A stretch of DNA of 64,000 nt from Talinum fruticosum (taxonomy: Eukaryota > Streptophyta > Magnoliopsida > Caryophyllales > Talinaceae), in assembly GCA_021018815.1 (NCBI GenBank), contig JAITYX010000156.1, forward strand, positions 62,001 through 126,000, read 5' to 3'. The translations under genes were made by a program, and so were the position numbers. Below, one piece after another: positions 47,628 to 59,339 of the stretch. The number at the start of each line of letters is the position of its first letter. Position 1 is the stretch's first letter. The notes under the pieces were generated by a model that worked only from the letters and a program-made list of their open reading frames with translations, was not told the origin of the DNA and did no database searches.

Positions 47628-49228
47628 CTAACAGGAGGGATTTTTCTTGTGGGTGGTAAGCCCAATAGCTTCCTCCATGTCAACATCATCCCTGGTCATC
47701 CCATGAGGCACGCTCCAATCAAAACGATATAAAAGATTTGCCAGTGCAAGCTCAATCAGCAAGATGGCAAAACTCAGCCCAGGACAACTACGTCTCCCGA
47801 CCCCAAATGGAATCAACTCAAAATCTTGCCCCTTATAATCAATCTCGCTATTCAAGAACCTTTCTGGGTTGAACACGTTAGAGTCAGTGTCCCAAACATT
47901 AGGATCCGTCGATATTGCCTTGGCATTGATGAAGACCCTTGTCTTTGCAGGGATTTCATACCCCTGATCGTACATGGCTCGGTTGTTTCTCTAGGGACTA
48001 AAAGTGGAACGGGAGGGTGGAGCCTTAGAGTCTCCTTTAGGACTAATCTTAGGTATGTTAGCTTTGGGAGATCGGATTCTTCTACTTCTTGCTTCCCCTT
48101 GGCAACTTGTCTCACCTCATCTTGAGCTTTTTTCAAAGTTGACGGATTCTTAATGAGCTCAGACATTGCCCATACCAGTGTTGCTGAAGAAGTGTCAGAT
48201 CCGGCAATAAACATGTCCTGCATCGTTTTTATGATTTTAGGAATGAAGCATTGTCACAAACAACATCGATCGATCTCATGCTCAAATGTTCAAAAGAAGA
48301 AGAATTGAACTAAAATACATACCGTGAGAATGCCCTTCACTTGATCGTTGCTGAGAGCGATTGTTTGTTTCGGATCCTTTTGGAGGCGAAGAAGTACATC
48401 GACAAGATCTTCATGATCAGATCTTGGCCTTGTTTGATCAAGATGCTCCTCTATAACTTCATCATAAAACTGATCCAACTCTTTAAAAGTCTTGTCAAGC
48501 CTCGCATCCAAGCCATTGACTTTGTTGAGGAGCCAACCTAACCAAGGGTAGAAATCTGCCACATTGACTTCTCCTAGTAATCTTTGTGTGTCCCTCAAAA
48601 TCTCAAAGAACTTGGCCTTGCCATCTCCCATTCTTACTTCGCTAACATCATACTTTCTACTAAATGCAACTCGACATATGACATTATTTGCCAAAGACAG
48701 TGTCAACTCACTGAGATCAACGGGCTTAAGAGGATGGTCACTTGAATACCGAGCAATGAAATCGATCACGGACTCGATTTCCTCCTCCCTGACAGAACGA
48801 AACGATTGGACCCTCTTAGTGCTGAGCAACTCCACGATGGTAATCTTTCTAGCCTCTCTCCAAAACTCACCATACGGGGCGAATGACATATCGTTGCAAC
48901 CATAACTCAACCTCTTGGCACTATACAGTTGCGGCCTGCTGGAGAAGGCGAGGTCATGGGCTTTGAAGATCTCCCTGGCCACATCCGCGGAGGAGATGAG
49001 CAGGGTAGGAATGGACCCTAACTGCAAGAGCATTAGGTCACCATAGTCCTTGGAGAGCCTTTGGAGGGACACATGAGGCAAGTGATGACCAAGTAGTTGG
49101 TGGACGTTCCCCAACAAAGGCAGCTTCCTCGGGCCTGGAGGGATCCTAGTCTCTCTCCTCTGTGGCTGAATGAACAAGAGTAGAGAGACAAATGCGAGCA
49201 TACCACAAAAGAAATGCGCTAATTCCAT
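47628..49228 (-). CDS. Cytochrome P450, CYP71 family (one frameshift)
   Basis: ER-anchored monooxygenase of the CYP71 clan, a group oxidising small specialised metabolites; substrate not predictable. Exons 49228-48323 and 48217-47628 with one phase-0 intron at the usual CYP71 position. Signals: N-terminal anchor ([20 protein letters not shown]), proline hinge [17 protein letters not shown]1 region ([19 protein letters not shown]), I-helix [20 protein letters not shown], ExxR in [16 protein letters not shown] in [10 protein letters not shown], haem loop [11 protein letters not shown]. The C run at 47961-47964 is one base short: upstream reads TEPCTIRG, downstream continues [11 protein letters not shown] one base off, and the pseudogene copy at 44170 keeps the longer frame. 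Restored length would be about 498 residues. All catalytic motifs survive. Confidence 0.9.
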
Positions 49229-49284
49229 GGCGGTGAGAGATGAATAGAATTGCTGTCTGCGAAGCTAGCTCGAGAATTGATGTC

Positions 49285-49294
49285 TTTTTATAAA
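49285..49294 (-). promoter_or_regulatory. Candidate TATA box of CYP71 gene
   Basis: TTTATAAAAA on the minus strand about 60 bp upstream of the start codon at 49228; spacing implies a leader of roughly 30 nt. Confidence 0.45.
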
Positions 49295-49764
49295 CTAGCA
49301 AAAGGGAATCACCGTGTGAAAAAAGAATACATTGTTGTATTGTTTGTGAGTGGTTAGAGATGGGCCAGCCACCACCGCCGAATTGGAGAAAGAAAGATAA
49401 CAAAGGCAAATCAAATCGGAATTCTGTCCATTTCTATATTATATAGTATTTGTTCTGCAACTTGTTCATGTCATGGGTGTCTGTAATCCAAGATGTAGTT
49501 GATAAGTATTCATATATAATATTAGAAATCTTGGAAGCATGTAGTTTGCTCTATTTGGGGGTTGGTTGAGAAATTTTGTATCTCTTTTCAAATTTTAACA
49601 ATAACAACAATACTCATTATTTGTAACATTAACTGTATTTTACATGTACAAAAATTTTGAACTCTTCCTCTTCCCTCTACAACCCCTTGCCTTGTTTTAA
49701 TTTTTTTACAGACATTATTATTAATTATTTATTAATGGTAAACATTAATTTATATTTTTTATGT

Positions 49765-50045
49765 TTTATCTAATATTTTCTTTACAAATAATTACTCTCT
49801 CTCTATTTGTGAGAGTCGCTTCATATCCTCCTTTAAAGAGTGGTATTGTCTCTCTTTTATAATGATTTTAACAATTTATTTTCGTAGTGATATGCTTGTA
49901 TGTGTTAGAATTGGTGGTCGATTGTCGGATCGGTCTGCAACGAGTATCAATTTTTCAAATTAGGACTACCTTAACAAATAAATTTATTCATCGAGAATGT
50001 TATACAAGATTTGTGGATCTGCTCGTTAGATCGCTGTATGAAAAA
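49765..50045 (+). repeat. Repeat copy B upstream of CYP71 gene
   Basis: Partner of 44600-44880; see that entry. It lies about 540 bp beyond the start of the P450 gene. The rest of 49300-50547 is AT-rich spacer with nothing recognised. Confidence 0.6.
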
Positions 50046-50815
50046 ATGAAAAAAAAATATCTCGAATATATTTCTAGGTTGGGGATGGCTATGACAATGG
50101 AACATTAGGCCAAGGCCCACTTTATCACAACCTTGCAAATTGAAGTAATAGTACACGTGATGTGAAAATAGCAAGCTTCCTCCTAAATATAATTTGGACT
50201 TTTCTTTTGCAACGATATCGATCCACTGGACTCGTACGTATATCAGGGTAGTCCACTAAGCTATACCAAATATGAGGAGAGCCAGAGGGGGTAAGTGACA
50301 ACCATCAATAATACAAGCCTAACCTTTTTAAGTACATCATTTTCTTTCAAGAAAATATTATGATTTTTTCAATATTTCAACACTCAGAGGGTGACCATGA
50401 AAGATGAAGGTGACAAATTTAAAATTAGATATTATTGCTGCTACAACTGCTACTCGTTTCTATTTTCAATACATGTTGAAAAAATTTAAAGTACAAGAGT
50501 ACGAGATGAAAGTTCTCTAGTGGTATTAAAATAGAAAACATGCATACGTTATACTTGTTGTATTTTTTGAAGTAAATATACCTAATTATTTCTTAAATAA
50601 TATACTTTTACTTTATAGAAATAATATTAATATAATGATGTAAAATTTTAATATTTTAATTAAAATAATAATTTTAGTTTATTATAAATTTCTAATTCTC
50701 ATTTATTTAAAACCGTTTTAATTGTACTTGAATCATAGCGCCTAGGATAAGCAATGGTCGGGTTGAAACAAAGTCAAATTTTTCTAGTGAATAAAATGGT
50801 CGGTTGAGCCTATCC

Positions 50816-51227
50816 AAGTCAATCTTTTCTCGATCCGCTTTAAAATGCAATAAATACGCATATAAATCTCCTTATTATAATAAAAAAGGTGAAATAAATA
50901 TCATCACCTTAAACGAATCATTAACATAACAAGTCGTTATTATTCAACCCATCATTGGCCTTATTTAAAAGGATTTAATGGTTAAGTCGCATGACTCAAT
51001 GAGGTCTTCACAAAAATATCTAAGTCAACCCTTTCTCGATCTGTTTTAAAATGCAATAAATGCGTATATAATCTCCTTATTACAATAAAAAAAAGGTAAA
51101 ATAAACATCGAACCTTGAACGAATCATTAATATAATAAGTCATTATTATTCAACCCACCATTGGTCTTATTTAAACGGATTTAGTGGTTAAGTCGCATGA
51201 CTCAATGGGGTCTTTACACAAATATCA
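50816..51227. repeat. 206-bp tandem duplication in left arm
   Basis: Two copies, starting AAGTCAATCTTTTCTCGATC and AAGTCAACCCTTTCTCGATC, each ending near GCATGACTCAATG(A/G)GGTCTT. The right arm has a single counterpart (53400-53620), so the duplication arose after the arms formed. Confidence 0.85.
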
Positions 51228-51749
51228 TAATGAAAGTTTTGAATACTTTTTAACATTTTTAAAAAAATACAAATATTATACTTTTTCGTAGAATTATGGG
51301 CAATTTTAATCAAAAAACATGCTAGATTTTTATAATTAAAAAAACAACTAATAAAAAGGCGCTCATGACTCGTTCGGTTGACTCAAAACTCGTATAACCC
51401 GATTACAACCGTTTGTATTTTACCCGAATCCGAATACAATCGACACTGTATTTGACCCGCCCGCTCGAATTAACGGGTCTAGTAAAAGAGAAAAGTAATT
51501 TGTTAAACCTCGTTTTTACCGGTTTTTAAGGCATTATTTAACCCAATTCCGTGATGATTTCAATGATATTTATTCAGTTTTGGGTTGGATTTTGTTTATT
51601 TTCTCTTTATCGTCACCTCAGCTCGTGAATCTCTTTATTTCGAGGTTTTGGGCTTAAATTAGAGAGATTCGAGATAAATTTGATGAAAAGCGATGAAGAG
51701 GAGAGTTCGGGCCCAAGAGGAGCCAAGAAAGAAGCCTAAAATACATCAA

Positions 51750-52025
51750 GAGACGTTGCACGGCCCCCTGTGCGAAGCTGCACAGCCATGCAAACAATCG
51801 GGCGAAAGGCTTGAAGTCAAGGAAGATCACACGGCCCCTGTGCACACCTTGCACGGCCGTGCGACAAGTTCCGGAAGTTGAAGCGAGTGCACGGCACCCC
51901 GTGCATAATCTGCGCGGCCGTGCGAAATGGGCGAGAGAGTTCGGGGTTTTCGCACGGGCTCCTGTGCGGAACACCTGCACGGCCGTGCGAACCACGCGCA
52001 GAACCCTCGCATTGCCGTGCGACTA
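51750..52025. repeat. GC-rich array of paired CACGG/CCGTG half-palindromes
   Basis: Four units of about 70 bp, each combining a CACGGC(A/C)CC(C/T)GTGC-type half with a GC(A/G)CGGCCGTGCG palindrome (examples near 51756, 51829, 51894, 51950). Each unit can form a strong short stem. Strongly GC-rich in an AT-rich setting. Open frames across it are repeat artefacts. Confidence 0.8.
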
Positions 52026-53113
52026 CTGTTTTGGCGATTATTTAAGTTTGCTAATTGTAATTGTTGAGGGATTCCATTCCATAATTGAGAGATTTAGCTA
52101 GGTTTTCGAGAGGAGCTCCGAGAGGAGACTCAAGAATACTCATTATTATTCATCTACTTCAAGTTTTTATGATTGAATCGCATCAAATTTTTCATTCGGT
52201 AATCGTAATTTCTTCTCTTTATCTTTTCTTCACAATTTCTCTTCATTTCTCTATGGCTATTTTTCCAAATTTTTGTCAATTGTTTAGTATCATGTTTAGG
52301 GGCTAATTTCTCTACTTAGGTTGAGATTGATCCCTATTATGCCTTGATAATCATGAATTGAGTAACAATTGAGTTGTTCTATGCTTGTTAGGTTAGAATT
52401 CACTTCGTTCATTACTTTTTATTGATTACCTCGAAAGAGGACTCTTTTACTTTTATTAGGGTTTTGTGAACATCGAAAAATGAGAACTCACCTAGAATGA
52501 CGTTGTGAACGATTAGAACTTCAATACGAAAATAATTAAGGTTTTAATCGGGAGTTGTGAGATTCATTCTTTGTGATTTTTGCTTTTTATTAATCCCATG
52601 AAAATAGGTGATTAGATTGTGCAAGATTAGTCTTTGGCCTTCGAAAGTAGGCGAAGATAAGTTTAATTTGGTGTCTCCCCTTCTAAATCGCTAGCATAGG
52701 CAAGCCTCAAGCGGTATTTGATATTGATTTCGAGACATAGTAGTATGATTAATCCCAATCTAAGGCTTTTTATTCATTGATATCTCTAAGTTATTTTGTT
52801 TTTAGTTGAATCCAAAAACTAAATCACCTGTCGAACCGAGTTTTTACCTAGATTAGAGTTTTAATGTAGATTTAGTATTTGAAAATGAGTTCCTTGTGAA
52901 CACGACTCGTACTTGCCGGTTCCTAGCTACGGCTACACCGTGTACTTGCGGTATTAATTTTTCCTAACATAATTCACTTCAACCTTCTTTTCCAAATTAT
53001 AGAAAAATCATACAATCCTTTAATTAGTTTTAATTTTCTAATTTAAAATACTTTTTGATTTCTAATATATATATTTTTTAATTCATTAAATACAAAAATA
53101 TGAACGGTTGTGA
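52026..53113 (+). repeat. Right part of modular repeat core
   Basis: Non-coding sequence ending in a block GAGTTCCTTGTGAACACGAC and GTGTACTTGCGGTATTAA. Its TTCC(C/T)TGTG..CGAC pattern corresponds, inverted, to the block at 21868 in the ProT intron, where it is also paired with a GC-rich CACGG array. From memory such blocks occur in plant Ty3-gypsy-related repeats, but this is not shown here. Confidence 0.4.
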
Positions 53114-53895
53114 TTAGACCTGTCAATTCGGGCGGACGGGTTACATACGGGTCGGGTGTATTCGAGTTCGGGTAAACTACAGGTCGGATGTATTTCGAGT
53201 TCGGGTAAAATACGGGCGGTAGTATATTGGGTTACATGGGTTTTAGGTTGACCCAATGGGTTGAGACCACCTTTTTATCATTTATTTTTCTTTTTTTTAA
53301 TTTTAAAATTCAAGTATAGTTTTTGCTTAATATTGCCAATAGTTCTATAAAAAAATATAGTATTTGTATTTTCTAAAAATAATATTAAAAAATATTCAAA
53401 TATTTCATTATGATATTTGTGTGAAGATCCTATTAAGTCAAGTGGCTTGACCGTTTGACCTGTTTAAATAAGGCTAATGAAAGATTTGGTCAATAATGGG
53501 TTGAGAGCTTGTTCTATTAATGATTCGTTTAAGGTTCCAATGTTTATTTCACCTTTTCTATTATAATAAGGATGTTTATATGCATATTTAATACATTTTA
53601 AAACAAATCGAGAAAGGGTTGACTTGGGTAGGCGTAATCGACCCATTTTATTCACTAGTAAAAATTTAACTTTGTTTTAACCCGATCCATTACCTATCTT
53701 AGGAGATATGGTTCAGGTACAACTAAAACATTTTTAAATAAATAACAATTAGAGATTTACAATAAACTAAAATATTGTTTTAATTATAACATCAAAGTTT
53801 TACATTATTATAGTAATATTATTTCTACAAAAAAAGTATATTATTTAAGATGTAACTAGGTATATTCGAGTTCACCAAAAATACAACGAGTATAA

Positions 53896-54529
53896 CTTGT
53901 CCACTTTCGGTATTTTTAATATATCACATCATTTGAATCCATATATATTTTTATTGAAATTAACTATGCATAATTTTTGTATATAATGCCTTTTTTATGA
54001 GGAATAAGTTGAGAAGTGAAACAAGTATTAATCTTTATTTGTAAATGATTGCAATAAATATGTAATGTCTCTACAAATGATATGACATAATAAATAACCA
54101 TTATGAAAAAAGTGATAATGTGAAGAAAAAATCATATAACGTGCATAAAATATTGAATCAATAAGTCACAAAGTTAAAATTATTGTTTTAATTGTCTTGA
54201 CCCAACGAGTCGAACAGATCAGTCGGATTTGACCAAATAATTTGAGTGTTTTCCGGGTTCGGTTTTTTGGATTCGGATCGAGAAAATCGTGTCCAAAACC
54301 CAGAAATTTCGGGCGAGTTCGGGTCGGGTAAGTTTTTATCGGTGTGTGGTTATCAATTTAATACATATATACGAGTATAGATTAATAAAACTTATATTGA
54401 CTGTCGACATCGATAATCGTTATAAGTTTTTTCATTAATTTGGGAGCTATGCTCAGTTTCTACATTACTACATGTAATCAAAAAGCCCCTTAATAATCAT
54501 CACGTAAAAGGTAACTTATACTAAGACTA
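53896..54529. other. AT-rich spacer with GTTCGGGT phrases
   Basis: No gene. At 54190-54330 repeated (G/A)TTCGGGTCGG-like phrases resemble those at the inner edge of the right arm (53130-53215), suggesting a further decayed copy of that sequence. Confidence 0.4.
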
Positions 54530-54649
54530 CATCTTTTATATAGTGTCCAAGTAAAAATGTAGATGAGGACTTCAAGTTCAATTCCCCATCTATTTACATT
54601 GTAAATGTGTTTGTAGTACTAGTTGTCACTCATCTAAGTTAAAAAAAAA
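54530..54649 (+). mobile_element. SINE-like unit
   Basis: A possible pol III A box (TAGTGTCCAAGT near 54541) is followed about 30 nt later by a B-box-like AGTTCAATTCCCC (54574-54586) and, at the end, a nine-base poly(A) at 54641-54649. Spacing fits a tRNA-derived SINE. No target duplication confirmed. Confidence 0.4.
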
Positions 54650-55179
54650 TGCAACTTGAAATAAGTTAATAATGGTAGACATTGGGGCAATACGAATTGA
54701 AATAGGATTAGCTAGTCAACATTATTGACACATCAAGAGCGGACCCAAACCCAAGTCAAGACAAGAGAACCCGTCACTAGGCAACTCTCATAGTCTCACG
54801 ATATTAATTTTGGATTTTACTCACTGATGGTGCTCATTCATGGCTGACTGTTGACATTGCTGCCGACTATCATTAAAAGTAAATTACGAAACTACATAGA
54901 AATATCATTAAAAAGCCACCTACTCATCTGACATGATTGGAATACATTAGGTCAGCTCCATGTTATAGGATATATGCACACACACATGAATTATTTACAA
55001 CTAATAAGATGATGGTTATATATAAATAAGTAATGCAAACATTTTTAACAAAATAACCTTTGTGAATGTTATACGCATTTTGATTATCATGTAGAGCTAT
55101 AGATTGCGTACTTCCTGAATTTTTCATGGCTTCTTTTAGATATATTTGTACTTTTTAAAAATATAGTTATTGAAATGAA
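54650..55179. other. Spacer
   Basis: AT-rich, no exon or repeat recognised. Confidence 0.45.
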
Positions 55180-56331
55180 AAAATGAATGCTTTTGGGATA
55201 TTCTCTAACTCTATAGGACTGGCAGCAAATTAGCAAAAATCACTGGTCATAATTGGAGGGGATCCTATCACAAAACAAGTCCTAAATATCACAGGATTTA
55301 TGGATGGGGAATTGCCATTCAGATGCTTGGGAGCGTCCATCACTGCTATTAGATTAAGCAAACTGGAATGCAAAATGTTGGTTGAGAAGATCACAACAAA
55401 AATCAAGGTCTGGACCACTAGGCACATCTCATACTCTAGGATGATCATACACATAAATTTAGTGCTTTTGGGTTTATATGTACAGCTTTTAGGTCTTAAT
55501 ATTCACATTTCCCTAGGAAGTCATAAGCCAAATCACTACTATATGTAGAAACAACATATAGGGTGCTAACAGTGCTTACAAAAAGCACCGTTTGTTGCTT
55601 GGAAGTCAACTTGTACCACCAAAACCTATGGGGGAATTGGGTTGAGAAATTTGGATGCTTGGAATAGAACCTGTGTTGGAAAACAAGTTTGGGCTATTGT
55701 CACAGAGGAGGCTGTGTTTGGGCAAATACCTCAAAAGGCAAACATGGTGGGATTGTATACGAGCACATGACTTGTGTTGGTATATTGGAGGAAATTATGC
55801 TGGGTTATTGAGGAATTCAAGTGGAGCAACCCCTTATTAGATTAGTCATATACCCTATGCAAAGACAAGGAAGAAACAATGAAGCATATGTTTTCAGACT
55901 GCACTGTAGCTAAGATAGTGAAGAAGAATCTGAATCCTTGGCTAAAGCTGGAAGATAGTTTATTTACTGATGGCCCTTGGGTGCACAAGCTTCTGAACAT
56001 CAAAACACCCAAGGATCATAAGGACCTCATTTTCACAACTTTTGCAGCTTATATACACCAGATTTGGTGGGAAAGAAATCAAGTTCTTTTTAGGTAGAAG
56101 AATGTTTACTCAGCTGATATTGTACAGAGAATCATAGTTCATATAAGACATAGATTTCTACTCTTAGCAAAGTTTTCAGAAAAATATACATCATGTGTAG
56201 ATAAGATTTTGAGGATTTGACGCTATTGTAAAGGCTCAATACCATAGCATAGTGCTCCATTTTTCACTCTCCTGATGGAGTGGGAGTAACTATTGAGGGT
56301 AATGAAGATCATTACTTCTTACAAAAAAATC
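55180..56331 (+). mobile_element. 5'-truncated LINE (non-LTR retrotransposon) relic
   Basis: Reverse-transcriptase C-terminal region: GELPFRCLGASITAIRLSKL, EKITTKIKVWTTRHISYSRM, then WAQIFTFP-like residues, a GELG.RNLDAWNRTCVGKQVW-like stretch near 55630, and the zinc-binding zf-RVT region KDKEETMKHMFSDCTVAKIV at about 55862, followed by FTTFAAYIHQIWWERNQVLF. Frames are broken by several indels and stops. It ends TTACTTCTTACAAAAAAA at about 56327, a typical LINE tail. Truncated at the 5' end and dead. Confidence 0.8.
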
Positions 56332-56844
56332 TTAGTATATACCCTGTAGATTTCTACTAGACAGGATATTAAAGTGTCAATAATGTCTTCTTTTTTTCCT
56401 TTTTAGTGCACAGGAGGTGCAAAGTCCAGAGATAGGCGAGATTCAAATCTAAAACCTTGACAATAATTTCTAAAATCTTTACCAATTATGTTACTTGGCA
56501 CTCACATGGGACAAAATTCTATCAATGCTAATAAAACCAACAAAGTATTGTCATTTAAAACTCAAACTCTAGTGTGTAGTAAACAATACCATTTGCTGGG
56601 AGCGAAAACATGCAAGGATTCATAACCTCCAGGTTATCGCACAATTAGGCGATGAATACGTACGTAAAGGGTACGTTCTGAAAAATTGGTCAGCAATAGA
56701 GGCTCTCTAGCTCGGCAAGATGAAGACATATACATGCTAAGTTTGAAAGAGACTAAATTTCATCAATAGTCAGAAGTCCAAGAGAACTGCTGGTCATGAA
56801 CAAGTAATCCAATTTAGGTCCTAATCAAGGAACTTTCAACCAAG
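56332..56844. other. Spacer
   Basis: Between the LINE tail and the SINE-like unit; no feature recognised. Confidence 0.45.
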
Positions 56845-57072
56845 TTTTGATTAGGCAATTAGGTAGTGATTCAAAAATTCGAGCCAAACTAGGCCACGCA
56901 CTCTATTCCTACCTTCCCCCAAGTTCGATTTGGGGGAATAATTTTCTCACTTGAGGAAATTGTGGAGGGATAGGTGTTGGGCTTTGACACTCCCTTTCCT
57001 TCGGCTCAGTCAGTCCTTTTGACTTTCCTTGAGATAGGGGCCTCAGAGGTGAGGCTGCTTACCGATAAAAAA
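56845..57072 (+). mobile_element. Possible SINE
   Basis: Contains a B-box-like AAGTTCGATTTGGGG (near 56931), a GC-richer body with TTTCCTTCGGCTCAGTCAG, and a short A-rich end GATAAAAAAA at 57065-57073. The A-box candidate is too distant for a standard tRNA promoter, so this is weak. Confidence 0.3.
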
Positions 57073-57553
57073 ATATGATCAGCAATTGCGTAAGAATGTA
57101 GATTTGATAATATGCAAAAAATCCAACTCAATTATGTGTGTATGTTCATTCACAAGACGGAATACCAATATGCAATGGTTGGCCCTTTGGTATAAACTCC
57201 AATCATAAAGTAACTATCACAGTAGACTTTTACTCGTCTTGAGGATTCTCTTCATATTTTATTTTTATTTTCTCATTAAGTTCATAAATTTTGACCAAAA
57301 AACTCTGTAACTAAACTCAAACCAGAGAAAATTCTGGAAATAAAATCAAACAAGATGATTATAAATATAATTATAACCCATTGAATAACCCTTAATTGCT
57401 ATATATTCCAGCATATAGAAAGGATGACCCGCAATGCTAGGGTCAATAACATGGCCAATAACATTCCACTATATTCACACCCCATTATTGGCTTAATTCG
57501 GCTGTTGACTTTGCATTTGTACGCAGTACATTTGACTACTAATTATGAACTAG
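57073..57553. other. Upstream region of the CASP-like gene
   Basis: Non-coding sequence holding the promoter; the TATA element is listed separately. Confidence 0.5.
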
Positions 57554-57564
57554 TATATATATAA
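57554..57564 (+). promoter_or_regulatory. TATA box of the CASP-like gene
   Basis: TATATATATAA 47-57 bp upstream of the start codon at 57611; a leader of about 25 nt would follow. Confidence 0.55.
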
Positions 57565-57610
57565 CCCCATATTGATTTTAGAATCATCAAGTTAAGAGAA
57601 GAAGGATAAC

Positions 57611-58667
57611 ATGGAAGCTAAAGTAGAAGTAGAAGCACAATCACAAGCACAAACACCGGCTCCGGCCACACCTACACCGTTCATCAGCACCAAGCCTTCT
57701 TCATGTAGTAAGATTATGCTGTTGATTAACCTCGCCTTGAGGATACTCACCTTCATTTTCCTCCTTATCGCGCTTGTTGTCCTTGCTGTTGACACCGGAG
57801 TCCTTGTTTCTGGCGGAGTTTCTGTTGATGTCAACTTCCAAGACGCTGCATCATACCAGTTAGTATATTTTCCTTTTCTTCCCCCTTTGTTCATACGAGG
57901 TGCAGGATTCCAATAATTACGTACATAGGATATACAGATATTAATTAAAACTCAGAATTAATGTAATGTGCCTAGACGCTAAGAACTTATAAAAGCTACC
58001 ATCAGCCAAGATCTAATTGACTGTCAGTTGACAAGTTCATGGTCGCATTATTGCTGAATTCAGGTACATGATGGCTGCCATTGTGATTGGATTTGTGTAC
58101 ACCCTCGTACAAACTGGATTTCTTCTTTACCAAGTGATCACGGGAAGGCGTCTATTCCAAGGCAAATCCATGCTCCACGTTGACTTCTTTGCTGACAAGG
58201 TTTGGAAATTCACTAAGCTAATGACCTTACTGTGATTGGATTTGTCTCTTCTAACCTAGGATAGATATGATGGACTAAATTAAGCGCAGTTAGAGTAACT
58301 AATGCATGCCCAACAACAAATAGGACAACATTTTGATCATCATTCGTTTAAACTGTTGTTTGAATTTGCTTATAATTATGATCTACAGTGCAAATCGATC
58401 CATATGTACAAAGCAAGTTTAAGGTAATTGTAATATAATATAATGTTAATTTCTGTCATTAATTGTGGGTATATGTAGGTTATAAGCACGCTTTTAGGAA
58501 CAGCAGCTGCAGCTGGATACGGGGCTACCATCGATTTGAGGCCTTGGTTTCCCAGCCTCGCTGATTTCTTCGACAAAGGAGTAGCTGTTGCATCCCTTCT
58601 TCTCTTTGCCTTCTTTTTCACCGAAGCCTCCCACATCGTCTCCTTTCTTCCAAAGACTAGTTGTTGA
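57611..58667 (+). CDS. CASP-like (CASPL) four-span membrane protein
   Basis: Member of the Casparian-strip membrane-domain-like family, small four-helix plasma-membrane proteins thought to organise wall-facing membrane domains. Exons 57611-57858, 58064-58199 and 58479-58667; 190 residues. The Pro/Thr-rich cytosolic N-terminus (PAPATPTPF) is followed by helix 1 (LALRILTFIFLLIALVVLAV), helix 2 (YMMAAIVIGFVYTLVQTGFF), helix 3 (STLLGTAAAAGYGATID) and helix 4 (VAVASLLLFAFFFTEASHIV), ending LPKTSC. The Arg in helix 1 and Asp near helix 3 (ATIDL), conserved in CASP/MARVEL-type proteins, are present. The donor after TACCA (57858) and acceptor at 58063 keep the frame. Closest by eye to subgroup 4, not certain. 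Function beyond family is unknown. Confidence 0.88.
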
Positions 58668-59339
58668 CTAAAGCTCATCATAATGTAGATTCTTTAATTG
58701 TCATATATTTCATTTGCATCACAAAATAAGTTTGGTTTCTCCACCTTTGTTTCAGAGTTATTTATTTTCTGTAACCCTATAGATATATTTGCATATGCGA
58801 ATTTCGATTGATCTTTTTGTGAAGAAATAAGGTATTCCAAATTAATATTCTCTAACTATCCTTTTTTTTTTTTTTGTACGTTTCTGTTGGCAAAATTTTA
58901 ATTATGTCACTAATGGAAAACTTAGCTTGGGGAAGCTATTAGTGAAAGCTAATTGAGAGAGTTAAGTTCGCCAAAAAAACATATATTTGCTACTGAAATC
59001 GTTGTTGTTGAATTTGGATTGTCATATTTGAGTAGATTTCCTACCTACTTTCATACGGGTAAAAATATTACTTCAGTAGTCATCATGAAGAAAAATCAAC
59101 AAAATAAAATAAGTGTATAAAATGAATAAATATTTTTATTAATAGAATGGAATAAATCCGTGTACACAATCTTGATAGTAATGACATATCCTTACATCTA
59201 TATATATATATATATATATGTGAACAATTTAATTATAAAAAAAACAAATGAATCAGACGTATATAGCAGTTCATATACTATATGTACATGTTCGTCTATG
59301 TTGGGACAGTAAAAGGTGTTGCAATTTGCGTTGCTGTTG
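58668..59339. other. Convergent spacer
   Basis: 3' flanks of the CASP-like and DC1 genes. Contains a poly(T) run near 58863-58875 and a (TA)n run at 59199-59219. Nothing else recognised. Confidence 0.55.

Larger units (their letters stand above)
50548..53895. mobile_element. Large palindromic element with 0.8-0.9 kb inverted arms
   Basis: Left arm 50548-51483 and right arm 53114-53895 are inverted copies along their whole length: outer edges GTTATACTTGTTG and CAACGAGTATAAC, middle AACGAATCATTAA against TTAATGATTCGTT, inner AATTAACGGGTCT against AGACCTGTCAATTCGGGCGG. The left arm has a private 206-bp tandem duplication (50816-51021, 51022-51227). The core (51484-53113) carries the GC-rich array and no protein. 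Long inverted arms without a transposase suggest a non-autonomous foldback or Mutator-like element, but the superfamily is not established and no target duplication was seen. Confidence 0.7.

Noticed and set aside
51654..52101. Overlapping open frames of about 100 residues on both strands in the GC-rich array
   Set aside because: Produced by repeated CACGGCCGTGC units; no domain, and frames on both strands are equally open.
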